A model generated the notes under the pieces. It searched no databases. It was not told where the DNA came from and was given only the letters and a program-made list of their open reading frames with translations. The translations under genes were made by a program, and so were the position numbers. Of a DNA stretch of 64,000 nucleotides, positions 1 to 9,668 are shown one piece after another; position 1 is the stretch's first letter; the number at the start of each line of letters is the position of its first letter. Origin of the DNA: Pedobacter nyackensis. GTDB taxonomy: Bacteria > Bacteroidota > Bacteroidia > Sphingobacteriales > Sphingobacteriaceae. Where the stretch lies: positions 335,237-399,236 of the forward strand of contig NZ_FWYB01000002.1 of assembly GCF_900176505.1 (NCBI RefSeq), read 5' to 3'.

Positions 1-2222
1 ATACCTCGGAGCCTCTGGCTACTCTGGCCCAGATGTCTATTTACCAGCATAAATATGCGGAGGCCATTGATTATTTAAAGCAGGCCATCAAGACCAGTAA
101 TAACGGTCAACATAAAACAAGGTGGACATACATCCTGGCCCAGCTTTCAGAACAGCAGAAAAACTATAAAGAGGCTTTATTGAGTTACAGGAAAGTGGAG
201 AAAAGCAATGCACCGTTCGAGATGTATTTCAATGCCAACCTTAACCGCATCAAACTAAACGCATTGCTTAGCGGCAAAAAAGTCAACAAGCAGGATGAAC
301 TGCTGGCCTTGTTAAAAGACGATAAAAACACCGATTACAACGATCAGGTATATTATCAGATTGCAGAAAGCCTCTCTGCTGACGGCGATTTTGATAAAGC
401 GCAAAAATATTACCGCTTATCTATTCAGAAAAGCACCAAGAACCCATATCAAAAAGGACTGTCCTATTTAAAAATAGCTGATCTGAACTTTAAACAGCTA
501 CACGATTACCTCGTGGCCAAGCTATATTATGATAGTGCGGTAAATACATTACCGAAAACCTATCCGGGTTACGAAGTTATTCTTAAAAAGAACCAAAACC
601 TCGAATACCTGACCCAGCGTTATCAGATTATTTCAAAAGAGGATACCCTACAAGCCATTGCCCGGTTACCTGAACAGGAACGACTGGCCAAAATTCAAGC
701 CTTATTGAACCCAGTTGAAAAATCATTAGCACCAGGCCAGGGACAAGCACCCCCTGTTCCACCTGTATTTTATGAATCAGGTAATAACAAAGCACAGGTT
801 TCAAAAACATTTTATTTCAGTAATGCTGCAGCCATTAGTACCGGTTACTCCGAGTTCAAGAAAAAATGGGGAAACAGAAAGCTTGAAAACAACTGGCGCC
901 AAAGTATCCGCTCATCTGCACAAGCTACCACTCAGGAAATAGCCAATGTGATCAATAATGGGGATACAACGCATCTAAACCAAAACACAGCTGCGGCTAC
1001 CGATAAAGATGCTGCCGTAAAAGCCTATGCCGGTTCCTTACCAACAAATCCGGAATTACTGGCCAGATCCAATCAAAAAATCATTGATGCCTATTACGAA
1101 ATAGCCAGCTTCTACCTTCAGGAGCTTAACGATCCTGAAGAGGCTGAAGAAATATATCAGATTCTTCTAAACCGCTTCCCGGCCAACAACCAGTTAGCAG
1201 CAACCTATTACAGCTTATTCCTGATTGCTAAAAATAAAGATCAGGCCAGCGCAAACACTTACAAAAACAAGGTTTTAAAAGAATATCCAAACACGGTATA
1301 CGCAAAAATCATTCTTGATCCTTCCTTCTCTTTAAAACAAACGGAATTGGAAACGGCCATCAACAAGCAATACAACGACATCTTTGATCAATACCAAAAG
1401 AAAGACTTTACAGGTGTAATCACACAGGTTAGCGAATCGCAAAAAGCAAATCAGGAAAACTATTTGTCGGCACAATACGCCTACTTAAAAGCGATTTCGA
1501 CAGGAAGAACCGCTGATTTAAGCGCGCTAATAACGGAATTCAACACCATCGTTGTTGCTTACCCTGAAGACAAGCTGATCACTCCCTTGGTAAAAGAACA
1601 CCTCGTTTATATTAACGCGCATCTGGCAGAGTTCCAGAACAGAAAAATTGCGCTCCCTGATTTTGATCCGGCCGACTCGCCTTTCAATACCCGTCAGGCA
1701 AGTACACCTGCTACCGATATACCGGTTAAACAGGCAGAACAAATTACCAAACAGGTAGAGCCGATTAAGGAAGCAGAAAAAGGAGTTCAGCAGGCAGAGG
1801 TAGTTCCTCCGGCAGCTGTTAATGCCGAGAAACCGTCAGCCAAGCCGGCTAAAGTTGAAAGCATTTTCAGCACGGCAACTTCTACAACTTATTATTATGT
1901 GGTTAATGTGGCAGATGCTGCTTTAACACTGAGTTCGTCGCGTTTTGGCATCGGACAATTCAACAGAGGAAATTATTCAGGAGCAAATCTGAAACACCAA
2001 CTGAAAGAATTTGACAATGATCAGCTGATATATGTAGGGAACTTTAGTAATTTTGACGACGCGAAAACTTACGCAGAAGGCATTACGCCACAATTGAAAC
2101 AGATTATGAAAGTCCCGGCTAACCTTTATACCGGCTTCATCATCAGTAAAGAAAACTTTGATAAATTGACCAGTAAAGATTTGATAAACAAATACCTGGA
2201 GTTTTATAAAAACAACTATTAA
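1..2222 (+). CDS. TPR-repeat protein, PorW/SprE-like (5' truncated)
   Basis: The reading frame is open from the first complete codon (base 3), so the gene starts upstream of the window. The first visible Met (base 33) lies inside TPR sequence and is not the true start. The 730 or so visible residues hold degenerate tetratricopeptide repeats (about residues 1-200 and 340-440), a Gln/Pro/Ala-rich low-complexity linker (about 545-610), and a C-terminal globular part that ends in a FIISKENFDKL...KYLEFYKNNY block. That architecture resembles Bacteroidota SprE/PorW, a periplasmic lipoprotein of the type IX secretion system, and gldKLMN lies two genes away. The stop is one base before the PBP ATG, so the two are probably cotranscribed. 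The family name rests on overall pattern; the lipoprotein signal cannot be checked because it is outside the window. Confidence 0.6.
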   Translation, partial: TSEPLATLAQMSIYQHKYAEAIDYLKQAIKTSNNGQHKTRWTYILAQLSEQQKNYKEALLSYRKVEKSNAPFEMYFNANLNRIKLNALLSGKKVNKQDELLALLKDDKNTDYNDQVYYQIAESLSADGDFDKAQKYYRLSIQKSTKNPYQKGLSYLKIADLNFKQLHDYLVAKLYYDSAVNTLPKTYPGYEVILKKNQNLEYLTQRYQIISKEDTLQAIARLPEQERLAKIQALLNPVEKSLAPGQGQAPPVPPVFYESGNNKAQVSKTFYFSNAAAISTGYSEFKKKWGNRKLENNWRQSIRSSAQATTQEIANVINNGDTTHLNQNTAAATDKDAAVKAYAGSLPTNPELLARSNQKIIDAYYEIASFYLQELNDPEEAEEIYQILLNRFPANNQLAATYYSLFLIAKNKDQASANTYKNKVLKEYPNTVYAKIILDPSFSLKQTELETAINKQYNDIFDQYQKKDFTGVITQVSESQKANQENYLSAQYAYLKAISTGRTADLSALITEFNTIVVAYPEDKLITPLVKEHLVYINAHLAEFQNRKIALPDFDPADSPFNTRQASTPATDIPVKQAEQITKQVEPIKEAEKGVQQAEVVPPAAVNAEKPSAKPAKVESIFSTATSTTYYYVVNVADAALTLSSSRFGIGQFNRGNYSGANLKHQLKEFDNDQLIYVGNFSNFDDAKTYAEGITPQLKQIMKVPANLYTGFIISKENFDKLTSKDLINKYLEFYKNNY

Positions 2223-2223
2223 A

Positions 2224-4443
2224 ATGAGTAAACAACTTTCGAAAGAAGATATAAGAAAGTACAATTTTAGGATATGGAAGCTATTAGCTGGCGGGATCGT
2301 AGTATTTGCACTCTTCATTGTAGCTATAGGATTTGGCGTATTTGGCACCCTTCCGTCTTTCAGAGATATAGAACACCCTAAAAGCAATCAGGCATCTGAA
2401 ATCCTGTCGGACGATGGTAAAGTACTAGGAACTTACTTTGTACAAAACCGTTCAAACATCAGCTACCAGGAGATCTCCCCTAATGTGATCAACGCCCTGA
2501 TTGCCACCGAAGACGTACGTTTCAAGGAACATTCAGGTATCGATTTCAAGCGTACCTTTACCATCTTTTTATATGCCATTGTAGGAAAGAAGCAAGGTGG
2601 TAGTACCATTACGCAACAACTGGCGCTGAACCTTTTCTCCGAAGAAGGCCGACAAAAAAACTTTGCCAAGCGCTTGCTGCAAAAATTCCAGGAATGGGTT
2701 ATTGCTGTAAAATTAGAGCGTAATTATACCAAAGAAGAAATTCTGGTCATGTACCTCAACACCGTTGATTTTGGAAACCAGGCTTACGGGATCAAATCAG
2801 CAGCAAGAGTTTACTTCAATACTACCCCTGATAAACTAACTGTTGCTCAATCTGCTACCCTAATTGGTATTCTGAAAGGCATCAGCCGTTATTCTCCTAC
2901 CCGTAATCCTGAACGTGCACTGGCACGTAGGAACACCATTATGGGCTTGATGGTAAAGGCGGATTTGCTTAGTCAGCAGGAGCTGGATAAGGAAAAAGAA
3001 AAACCACTTGGACTTAAGTTCAGTGCAGCTACAGTAAATGATGGTATCGCACCATATTTCAGAGCGGTATTAAAAAGCGATATCAAAAGAATCTTCCAGG
3101 AGCGTTCGATCCTAAACAATGGCGTTCCGTACGACCTCGACAGAGACGGGCTGAAAATCTATACAACCCTTAACTACGACATGCAGATCTATGCTGAAGA
3201 AGCACAGAGAGAATACATGAAAGTACTGCAGGTTTCATTTGACAAAAGCTGGAAAGGTAGAAATCCTTTTAAAGGCAAGGAAATGCAAATCGAACAAGGT
3301 GTTAAAAGATCAGACCGCTATAAAGCCCTTCAGGCAGAAGGTAAATCTGAAGAAGAGATCAAAAAAGACTTCAATACGCCTACCAGACTGAGTATCTTTA
3401 CCTGGCGTGGTAACATCGATACACTGATGAAACCAATTGACTCTGTAAAATACTATAAAATGTTGCTTAGAAATGCCATGATGGCGATGGATCCACAAAC
3501 CGGCTTTGTTAAAGCATGGGTTGGTGGTATCAACTACGAGCATTTTAAATACGATCAGGTAAAAATGGGTACCAGACAGGTAGGTTCTACAGCCAAACCG
3601 TTCACCTATGCGGTAGCTATTGAAAACGGATATTCTCCTTGCTATAGCGTATTAAATGAACCTGTAACCATTGAAATACCTGGTAGTCCAGCATGGACGC
3701 CAAGATCTTCAGGTACCGTACCGGGTTATTTAACCCTGCAAAAAGCACTGGCACTTTCACAAAACTATGTTGCTGCCTATTTAATGAAACAAGTAGGCCC
3801 AACAGCAGTTGCTACGTTGGCTAAAAAAATGGGTATAACATCTGATGTACCTGCTTACCCTTCCATCGCACTAGGCTCATTTGATGCCTCTGTTTATGAT
3901 ATGGTAGGTGCTTACAGTGTTTTTGCTAACAAAGGTGTGTGGACTAAACCTACTTACATTGTAAGGGTTGAAGACAGAAACGGAGTAGTACTATACAGTG
4001 AAAGAGCAATTCCAAAACCGGCAATGAATGAGGAAGTGGCTTATGTCATGACCCGCATGCTTCGCGGTGTGGTTACCAATGGTACAGGATGGCGTTTAGC
4101 CGGAAAGTATGGCGTTAAAGGCGCGATTGGTGGTAAAACAGGTACTACACAAAACAACTCAGATGGTTGGTTTATGGGTATTAGTCCGCAATTGGTTGCC
4201 GGCGTATGGACAGGCTGCGAAGACCGTGCTTTCCATTTCACCAGCACTGCAGGAGGTGATGGTGCAACCACTGCACTGCCTATCTTTGCAGGCTTCATGA
4301 AACGCGTTTATGCCAATCCAAAGCTGAAAATTTCACAGGCCGACTTTACTCCTCCTAAAAATGGTGTTTCTATAACTTTCGACTGTGAGCAATATCAACA
4401 GCAGGAGCAGAAGACTGAATTAGACGAGAAACTAGGTTTTTAA
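2224..4443 (+). CDS. Class A penicillin-binding protein (transglycosylase/transpeptidase)
   Basis: Bifunctional peptidoglycan synthase of 739 residues. It has a short cytoplasmic tail, one membrane anchor (about 20-42), a GT51 transglycosylase domain (about 60-260) and a transpeptidase domain (about 420-700). GT51 motifs are EDVRFKEHSGID, with E96 as the expected catalytic glutamate, and QGGSTITQQLALNLF. The transpeptidase shows S455-T-A-K458 (SxxK nucleophile), S512-Q-N (SxN) and K638-T-G-T (KTG). It makes glycan strands and cross-links at the outer face of the inner membrane. The gene follows the TPR gene by one base and precedes uvrC by 24 bases. PBP1A/mrcA-type naming is by family only. 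All catalytic motifs are present, so an active enzyme is expected. Confidence 0.93.
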   Translation: MSKQLSKEDIRKYNFRIWKLLAGGIVVFALFIVAIGFGVFGTLPSFRDIEHPKSNQASEILSDDGKVLGTYFVQNRSNISYQEISPNVINALIATEDVRFKEHSGIDFKRTFTIFLYAIVGKKQGGSTITQQLALNLFSEEGRQKNFAKRLLQKFQEWVIAVKLERNYTKEEILVMYLNTVDFGNQAYGIKSAARVYFNTTPDKLTVAQSATLIGILKGISRYSPTRNPERALARRNTIMGLMVKADLLSQQELDKEKEKPLGLKFSAATVNDGIAPYFRAVLKSDIKRIFQERSILNNGVPYDLDRDGLKIYTTLNYDMQIYAEEAQREYMKVLQVSFDKSWKGRNPFKGKEMQIEQGVKRSDRYKALQAEGKSEEEIKKDFNTPTRLSIFTWRGNIDTLMKPIDSVKYYKMLLRNAMMAMDPQTGFVKAWVGGINYEHFKYDQVKMGTRQVGSTAKPFTYAVAIENGYSPCYSVLNEPVTIEIPGSPAWTPRSSGTVPGYLTLQKALALSQNYVAAYLMKQVGPTAVATLAKKMGITSDVPAYPSIALGSFDASVYDMVGAYSVFANKGVWTKPTYIVRVEDRNGVVLYSERAIPKPAMNEEVAYVMTRMLRGVVTNGTGWRLAGKYGVKGAIGGKTGTTQNNSDGWFMGISPQLVAGVWTGCEDRAFHFTSTAGGDGATTALPIFAGFMKRVYANPKLKISQADFTPPKNGVSITFDCEQYQQQEQKTELDEKLGF

Positions 4444-4467
4444 TAAGCACATTTTATCCCCCATTAC

Positions 4468-6273
4468 ATGAGTGCTTTCGATTATAAAAAGGCCCTGACT
4501 GATATTCCGCATAAACCTGGTATTTACCAGTATTGGGACGCAGAAGGAGTGCTTATTTATATCGGCAAAGCCAAAAATTTAAGAAACCGGGTTAGTTCTT
4601 ATTTTAATAAGGACAACCAGATGAACGGGAAAACCAAGGTACTGGTTTCTAAAATCCGTAAAATAACATTTACCATCGTTGATACCGAAATCGATGCCTG
4701 GCTGTTGGAAAACAGCCTGATTAAAAAGCATCAGCCCAGGTATAACATCATGCTCAAGGATGACAAGACCTATCCATGGATCATCATCAAAAAAGAGCCC
4801 TTTCCGCGTTTATACTGGACAAGGAAAATGGTGAAGGATGGTTCCACCTATTTTGGTCCGTATGCCTCTGTTGGCATGATGCACACCATCCTGGATCTGA
4901 TTAAGGAGACCTATCCTCTGCGCACCTGTAACCTTCCCCTGAGCCCTAAAAACATTGAAGATGGGAAGTTCAAGGTTTGCCTTGAATACCAGATTGGTAA
5001 CTGTAAAGGGCCTTGTCAGGCTTACCAAACCATAACGGATTACGACTCAAACATTGAAGAGATCAAGGAAATCCTGAGCGGGAAAATTGGCAATGTTATC
5101 AAAGACGTAAAGCACGTGATTAAAAACGCTTCTGCTGATCTGAACTTCGAACTTGCTCACCAATACCAGCGCAAGCTGCTTGTACTTGAAAAGTACCAAA
5201 GCAAATCGACTGTAGTGAGCAGTGCCATTACCAACATAGATGTGGTGAGTATCGCTTCAGATGAGCGCTATGCCTTTGTCAATTACCTGAAGGTAATGAA
5301 TGGCAGCATCATCCAGACACAAACCATTGAAATCAAAAAGCGACTGGACGAGACTGATGAAGAGTTACTTACCATCGCCATTACGGAATTCCGCACTCGG
5401 TTTAACAGTACTTCAAAAGAAATCATTGTTCCCTTTGAAATCAGCCTTTTAGATTCGAACCTTAAGTTTACGGTTCCAAAGCTGGGCGAGAAGAAAAACC
5501 TGCTGGAGCTTTCACAGAAGAATGTAATCTACTTCAAGAAAGAGAAACTCAACCAATATGAAAAGCTAAACCCTGATCTGCGCACAGACAGGATCCTGGC
5601 GCAAATGCAAAAGGACCTTAGCCTAACAAAATTACCTAAGCACATCGAATGCTTTGATAACTCCAACTTCCAGGGCGCTTATCCGGTTTCGGCAATCGTG
5701 GTTTTTAAAGATGCCAAACCATCCAAAAAAGACTACAGGCATTTTAACGTAAAAACTGTTGAAGGACCCAACGATTTTGCTACGATGGAAGAAGCTGTTT
5801 ACAGGCGATATAAGCGCATGTTAGAAGAAGAGGATACTTTGCCTCAACTAATCATCATTGATGGCGGTAAAGGTCAGCTTTCCTCTGCTATGACCAGCTT
5901 AAAAAAGCTGGGTATAGAGAAACGCGTAACCGTGATTGGAATTGCCAAACGTTTGGAAGAGTTGTTCTTTCCGGGAGATCCCTATCCCCTTTACCTCGAT
6001 AAGAAATCTGAGACCTTAAAAGTGATTCAGCAATTGCGTGATGAGGCCCACCGTTTCGGTATTACCTTTCACAGAAAGAAGAGAGATCAGGGTACACTTA
6101 AGACAGAACTGGAACAAATTCCTGGCATTGGTAAAACCACTGCCGATAAATTACTACAACATTTCAAATCCGTAAAAAAGATTAAAGAAGCAGAAGAGAC
6201 CGAATTGCAGAAAGTACTGAATAAAGCACAGATGAAAGCGTTAATAGATTACTTTAATAAAAGCAAAGCATAA
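4468..6273 (+). CDS. uvrC: Excinuclease ABC subunit C (UvrC)
   Basis: Nucleotide excision repair endonuclease that makes both incisions around a UvrB-marked lesion. The 601-residue length is typical. The N-terminus holds a GIY-YIG nuclease domain (GIYQYW...LIYIGKAKNL, about residues 17-50), followed by a Cys-containing region (about 150-190) and a UVR-like UvrB-binding stretch (about 205-245). The C-terminal RNase H-like nuclease region contains HIECFDNSNFQG and IIDGGKGQL, and the protein ends in a helix-hairpin-helix pair around IPGIGKTTADKLL. The gene sits 24 bases downstream of the PBP gene and ends in a strong bidirectional terminator shared with the convergent gldN. Confidence 0.97.
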   Translation: MSAFDYKKALTDIPHKPGIYQYWDAEGVLIYIGKAKNLRNRVSSYFNKDNQMNGKTKVLVSKIRKITFTIVDTEIDAWLLENSLIKKHQPRYNIMLKDDKTYPWIIIKKEPFPRLYWTRKMVKDGSTYFGPYASVGMMHTILDLIKETYPLRTCNLPLSPKNIEDGKFKVCLEYQIGNCKGPCQAYQTITDYDSNIEEIKEILSGKIGNVIKDVKHVIKNASADLNFELAHQYQRKLLVLEKYQSKSTVVSSAITNIDVVSIASDERYAFVNYLKVMNGSIIQTQTIEIKKRLDETDEELLTIAITEFRTRFNSTSKEIIVPFEISLLDSNLKFTVPKLGEKKNLLELSQKNVIYFKKEKLNQYEKLNPDLRTDRILAQMQKDLSLTKLPKHIECFDNSNFQGAYPVSAIVVFKDAKPSKKDYRHFNVKTVEGPNDFATMEEAVYRRYKRMLEEEDTLPQLIIIDGGKGQLSSAMTSLKKLGIEKRVTVIGIAKRLEELFFPGDPYPLYLDKKSETLKVIQQLRDEAHRFGITFHRKKRDQGTLKTELEQIPGIGKTTADKLLQHFKSVKKIKEAEETELQKVLNKAQMKALIDYFNKSKA

Positions 6274-6313
6274 AGAAAAGCCCTGATGTGTAACACACCA
6301 GGGCTTTTCTTTA
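6271..6313. terminator. Bidirectional terminator between uvrC and gldN
   Basis: Near-perfect inverted repeat. TAAAGAAAAGCCCTG (6271-6285) pairs with CAGGGCTTTTCTTTA (6299-6313), with an inner TGTG/CACA stem and a TAA loop. A/T tracts flank both sides, so it can act on both convergent transcripts. It begins at the uvrC stop codon. Confidence 0.9.
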
Positions 6314-6336
6314 TGCTTTGATCTTTAGTTCTAAAA

Positions 6337-7224
6337 CTAATACTCCCATAAACTCTGCTCGTAATCAGAAATAGATTTTTTAATCCTTTCAGACTCGTGC
6401 AATTTGCGGGTATCCTTAGGATCAGTCTGACCCAGAATATCTATGATATTTTTATTTGCCGGATTGGTTTCTTTAACCACATAGCTTGAGAACAGACGTC
6501 TTACAAAGAAATCATCAAATGTAAGCTGTGAAGCATCATTCATTGGGTTTACCATTCTTTGCTTGCTTAACAGTTCTCTTGCATCGTTGTAATAGATCCA
6601 GAATACCGGTTGCCAGTTGCCTTCAACCATTTTCATAGGTGCAAGACCTACGATTCTTGGTTCGAAAATAGAACGTTTTACGTCAAGGATCCAATCTTCT
6701 TTAATTCTGTATTTCAAAAACTCATCAGATCTCAAACGTCGTAACTTAGGTTCAGCGATTTTACCTGTTGCCGAATCTGCTACACCTTCAGTTACGCCTC
6801 TTGCACTTTGCAAAGCTTCCTGAGCGGTTAAAGCAATTCTGAACGAATCATTGTCTTCCAGCAATTTCCCCGCAGTAGTGTCCTTTGGAGAATAAACCGT
6901 AAGCTCTTCATTCGAAACTGCTTGCAGTAAAATATCAATCAGCTTGGCACTTTCAGCTTTCAATACAGAGTTAATCGTATCGCGCAAATCGATTTCGCGC
7001 CAGACGCGTTTTGCATAATACACATCCTCTTCCCTTACATCAGCAAAGGGAACCATTACATTGCTGTCAACATCCACTCTCACTGAGAAGCCGTCCTTTG
7101 GTGGCGTCTTTATCTTTACGTTCTTTTTAACAGGTCCAACAGCAGTTGAAGTGGTTGTTTGTTGTGCAAAAGCACCAACACCTAACAACAGAAATGCGAT
7201 AATACCTAATACGTTCTTCATCAT
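6337..7224 (-). CDS. gldN: Gliding motility / T9SS periplasmic protein GldN
   Basis: A 295-residue exported protein with an N-terminal signal peptide (MKNVLGIIAFLLLGVGAFAQ) and a GldN/PorN-type body, for example VYYAKRVWREIDLRDT near residue 70. In characterised systems GldN (PorN) joins lipoprotein GldK in periplasmic rings at the outer membrane and contacts the GldLM motor. The start lies four bases after the gldM stop, so translational coupling is likely. This is the last gene of gldKLMN and is insulated by the terminator shared with uvrC. MMK offers a second start one codon in. No gldO-like duplicate follows. Confidence 0.93.
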   Translation of the reverse strand: MMKNVLGIIAFLLLGVGAFAQQTTTSTAVGPVKKNVKIKTPPKDGFSVRVDVDSNVMVPFADVREEDVYYAKRVWREIDLRDTINSVLKAESAKLIDILLQAVSNEELTVYSPKDTTAGKLLEDNDSFRIALTAQEALQSARGVTEGVADSATGKIAEPKLRRLRSDEFLKYRIKEDWILDVKRSIFEPRIVGLAPMKMVEGNWQPVFWIYYNDARELLSKQRMVNPMNDASQLTFDDFFVRRLFSSYVVKETNPANKNIIDILGQTDPKDTRKLHESERIKKSISDYEQSLWEY

Positions 7225-7228
7225 ATTG

Positions 7229-8770
7229 CTACTTAGCTACAAATGTTATTCCATCTAAAACCTTTTGTCTACCATCAGGTCCTTCACAAACAATGTCTTT
7301 GAAGATGATCGTAGCTCCTGGTTTAAGGGAGTTTAATGCACCTTTTACCTGTCCGCTGAAGCCACCGCCATTGTTTGTAACAGTAACAGCGTCAGAACGG
7401 GGGTTGATAAAAGTTGCAGAGAACCTAACTACCCTGAACTTAACATCAAAGACAAAATCTTCCAGTTGTGTATCGATGGCGCCAGCGCCTTCCATCCATT
7501 CCAAAGGAACGTTACCACCAGATTTACCTTTAATATAAGCCCTTGGAGTAGGCAATGCTTTAACCCTGAATTGTTGAGCTCCAAGGTTCAATGTTTTTCC
7601 ACCATTACTTGCAGAAACATTAATGCTTAGTGTCTTACCAACCTGGTCGCCACCAACACTAACTGAGTATTGTCCGCTTCCAACCTTCTTGATTGATCCA
7701 CCAGAGATGTTTGCATTAACACTTTCCAATGGGAATCCTGCTGCCGAAACAGAGAATGGATTCGGAATACCTGCGTAGATTACATTCATTTTATCCGGAG
7801 AAACTGTCGCCGAAGGCTTAGCTACCTGATAAGATTGCTCAGGAGTTGTATATTGTTTAACGGTACCGTCTGTTTGTTTCACACGGATCACGCCTTTCCA
7901 TTTGAAAACACCAACACCACCGGTGCTACCAGTATAAGTACCTTTACCATCTTTAACAGAAAGATTGCTCCCGTTTACAGAGATAGCAGGGTTAGATTTT
8001 GAATCACTAGCCGTTAAGAATACTTCAGCAACATAAGGTTGTCCTTGAATTACGTAAGAACTTGGTGCAACTGCAACAGCATTAAACTGATCCAGGTTAA
8101 CCAAAGCCTTATCCATGTTTCCAAATAATTTTTTCACGATTTCAGCTTCTGCATTCTTAACATCAGACTGAATTTTACTTAAGATGGTATTCGCCGCAGT
8201 CAGTGGAGTTCCCTCACCGAAATTGATGTCTACCCATTCTTTCTTTCCGTTTACACGCTTTACTGCATCCTTTGCTTCCAAAGAAAAGGTTACGCCAGCG
8301 CGATCCTTTTCATCGAGCAAAGCAATCAGCTGCTCACGGGTTTCATTAATTTTAGCTTTTAGCTTAAAGCCTTCTTTTTGGTTAACCATGATACCTTGAG
8401 CGATATCCATGTTCTCCCTCAATTTGATGTCACCGGTTTCTTCATTGATACCCTCACCGGCAGCAAGAAATTTATCTTTTAATTGCTGCACATAATTGTT
8501 CAAATCATCTGCATAAGCTTTAGCCTTATTGGCTTTATCCCAGATAGGTTGTGCTCTTGCTGGTTCTTCTTTTAACTTTGTATTTTCAAACGATGAAAAC
8601 AATTGGTCAATGCTGGTACCTACATTGGTTTTAGAAGAGACCAAACTATCGTTTATATTTTTAAAAGCATTAAGTATAGTATCTGATACGTTTAAAGCGA
8701 GCATAGCTAACAATACCAAATACATGATATTGATCATCTTCTGCCTCGTTGTTTCTTTTCCTCCGGCCAT
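7229..8770 (-). CDS. gldM: Gliding motility / T9SS motor protein GldM
   Basis: A 513-residue inner-membrane-anchored periplasmic shaft of the T9SS motor. It starts MAGGKETTRQKM, followed by a single transmembrane helix (about residues 12-32, INIMYLVLLAMLALNVSD). R9 and Y17 match positions described as important in the Flavobacterium GldLM motor. The rest is the elongated periplasmic portion: a helical domain to about residue 220, then beta-rich repeats (about 225-513). GldM transmits proton-driven movement from GldL to the GldKN ring. It lies between gldL (49-base gap) and gldN (4-base gap). Confidence 0.95.
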   Translation of the reverse strand: MAGGKETTRQKMINIMYLVLLAMLALNVSDTILNAFKNINDSLVSSKTNVGTSIDQLFSSFENTKLKEEPARAQPIWDKANKAKAYADDLNNYVQQLKDKFLAAGEGINEETGDIKLRENMDIAQGIMVNQKEGFKLKAKINETREQLIALLDEKDRAGVTFSLEAKDAVKRVNGKKEWVDINFGEGTPLTAANTILSKIQSDVKNAEAEIVKKLFGNMDKALVNLDQFNAVAVAPSSYVIQGQPYVAEVFLTASDSKSNPAISVNGSNLSVKDGKGTYTGSTGGVGVFKWKGVIRVKQTDGTVKQYTTPEQSYQVAKPSATVSPDKMNVIYAGIPNPFSVSAAGFPLESVNANISGGSIKKVGSGQYSVSVGGDQVGKTLSINVSASNGGKTLNLGAQQFRVKALPTPRAYIKGKSGGNVPLEWMEGAGAIDTQLEDFVFDVKFRVVRFSATFINPRSDAVTVTNNGGGFSGQVKGALNSLKPGATIIFKDIVCEGPDGRQKVLDGITFVAK

Positions 8771-8819
8771 TTTATATAATTAGGTCTGTTTGGTTAAATA
8801 ATAACTAATTGATTACTAA

Positions 8820-9623
8820 TTATACACGCGGCTGATTCATAGCAGATAGCATATTGCCATAAATCGCATTTAGTGAAGATAAGTTTTTCGCCAGTTTACC
8901 AACTTCATCTTTAAACTGTTTCGAATCTTCCATCGACTCGTTGAAGTTGCCCATTGTTAATGACAAGTTCTGATAGAATTTGTTCATTGATTTAAGATGT
9001 GCGCTAGAATCCTGCAATTCCAATTCGTAAACTGCGTTTAGTGCAGATAAGTTTTTAGCCAATGCATTCACCTGATCATGGTAAGCTGTAGCAGCAACAT
9101 TACTTTCGCCTATTTCTACCAATTGCGTAGTAGCTTTCTGGAAAGCACCGTTTAATGAATCAAAACTGGCAGAAGCCGTTTTAATTTTGCTTGTAAATTC
9201 AGTTGTAGCGGCTGATGTATCAGCAACATTTGAGATCGCCGCAACTTTATCACCGAAGGTACGTAAGCCATTACCCAGGCTTTCGATCAATTCAGGACCG
9301 ATTTTAGCATTAATCATGTTATCTAAGGCAGCAGTTGAAGATGAACCTACAACAGCAACCTGAGCAACCGGAGTAGCACGTTTCTCGCCATTATAATCAG
9401 CTGCTAACTCAGGATATACTTTTTCCCATGGCAACTCAGTTTCAGGTTGTCTGAAACCAGTTAAAAAGAATAAAAAGGCTTCTACACCCAGACCGATACC
9501 GATCGCATAGTTACCTAACGCTCCTCCAATATGTAGAATTTTAAATAACGCGCCCAAGATTACAATACTGGCACCCCAGGATATTGCAACGTGTAACCAA
9601 TCGAATTTCTTTTTTGCAGCCAT
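8820..9623 (-). CDS. gldL: Gliding motility / T9SS motor protein GldL
   Basis: Cytoplasmic-membrane motor partner of GldM, 267 residues. Two transmembrane helices lie near the N-terminus (about 12-30 and 38-58). K28 in the first and E48 in the second match the charged intramembrane pair implicated in proton flow through GldL. The remainder is a long cytoplasmic, helical region with internally similar segments: LAKNLSALNAVYELELQ near 190 and LAKNLSSLNAIYGNML near 245. It is the second gene of gldKLMN, 45 bases after gldK. Confidence 0.95.
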   Translation of the reverse strand: MAAKKKFDWLHVAISWGASIVILGALFKILHIGGALGNYAIGIGLGVEAFLFFLTGFRQPETELPWEKVYPELAADYNGEKRATPVAQVAVVGSSSTAALDNMINAKIGPELIESLGNGLRTFGDKVAAISNVADTSAATTEFTSKIKTASASFDSLNGAFQKATTQLVEIGESNVAATAYHDQVNALAKNLSALNAVYELELQDSSAHLKSMNKFYQNLSLTMGNFNESMEDSKQFKDEVGKLAKNLSSLNAIYGNMLSAMNQPRV

Positions 9624-9668
9624 TGTTTTGTTAATAAAGATTTTAAGGGATTAGATTATTTTTTGTTT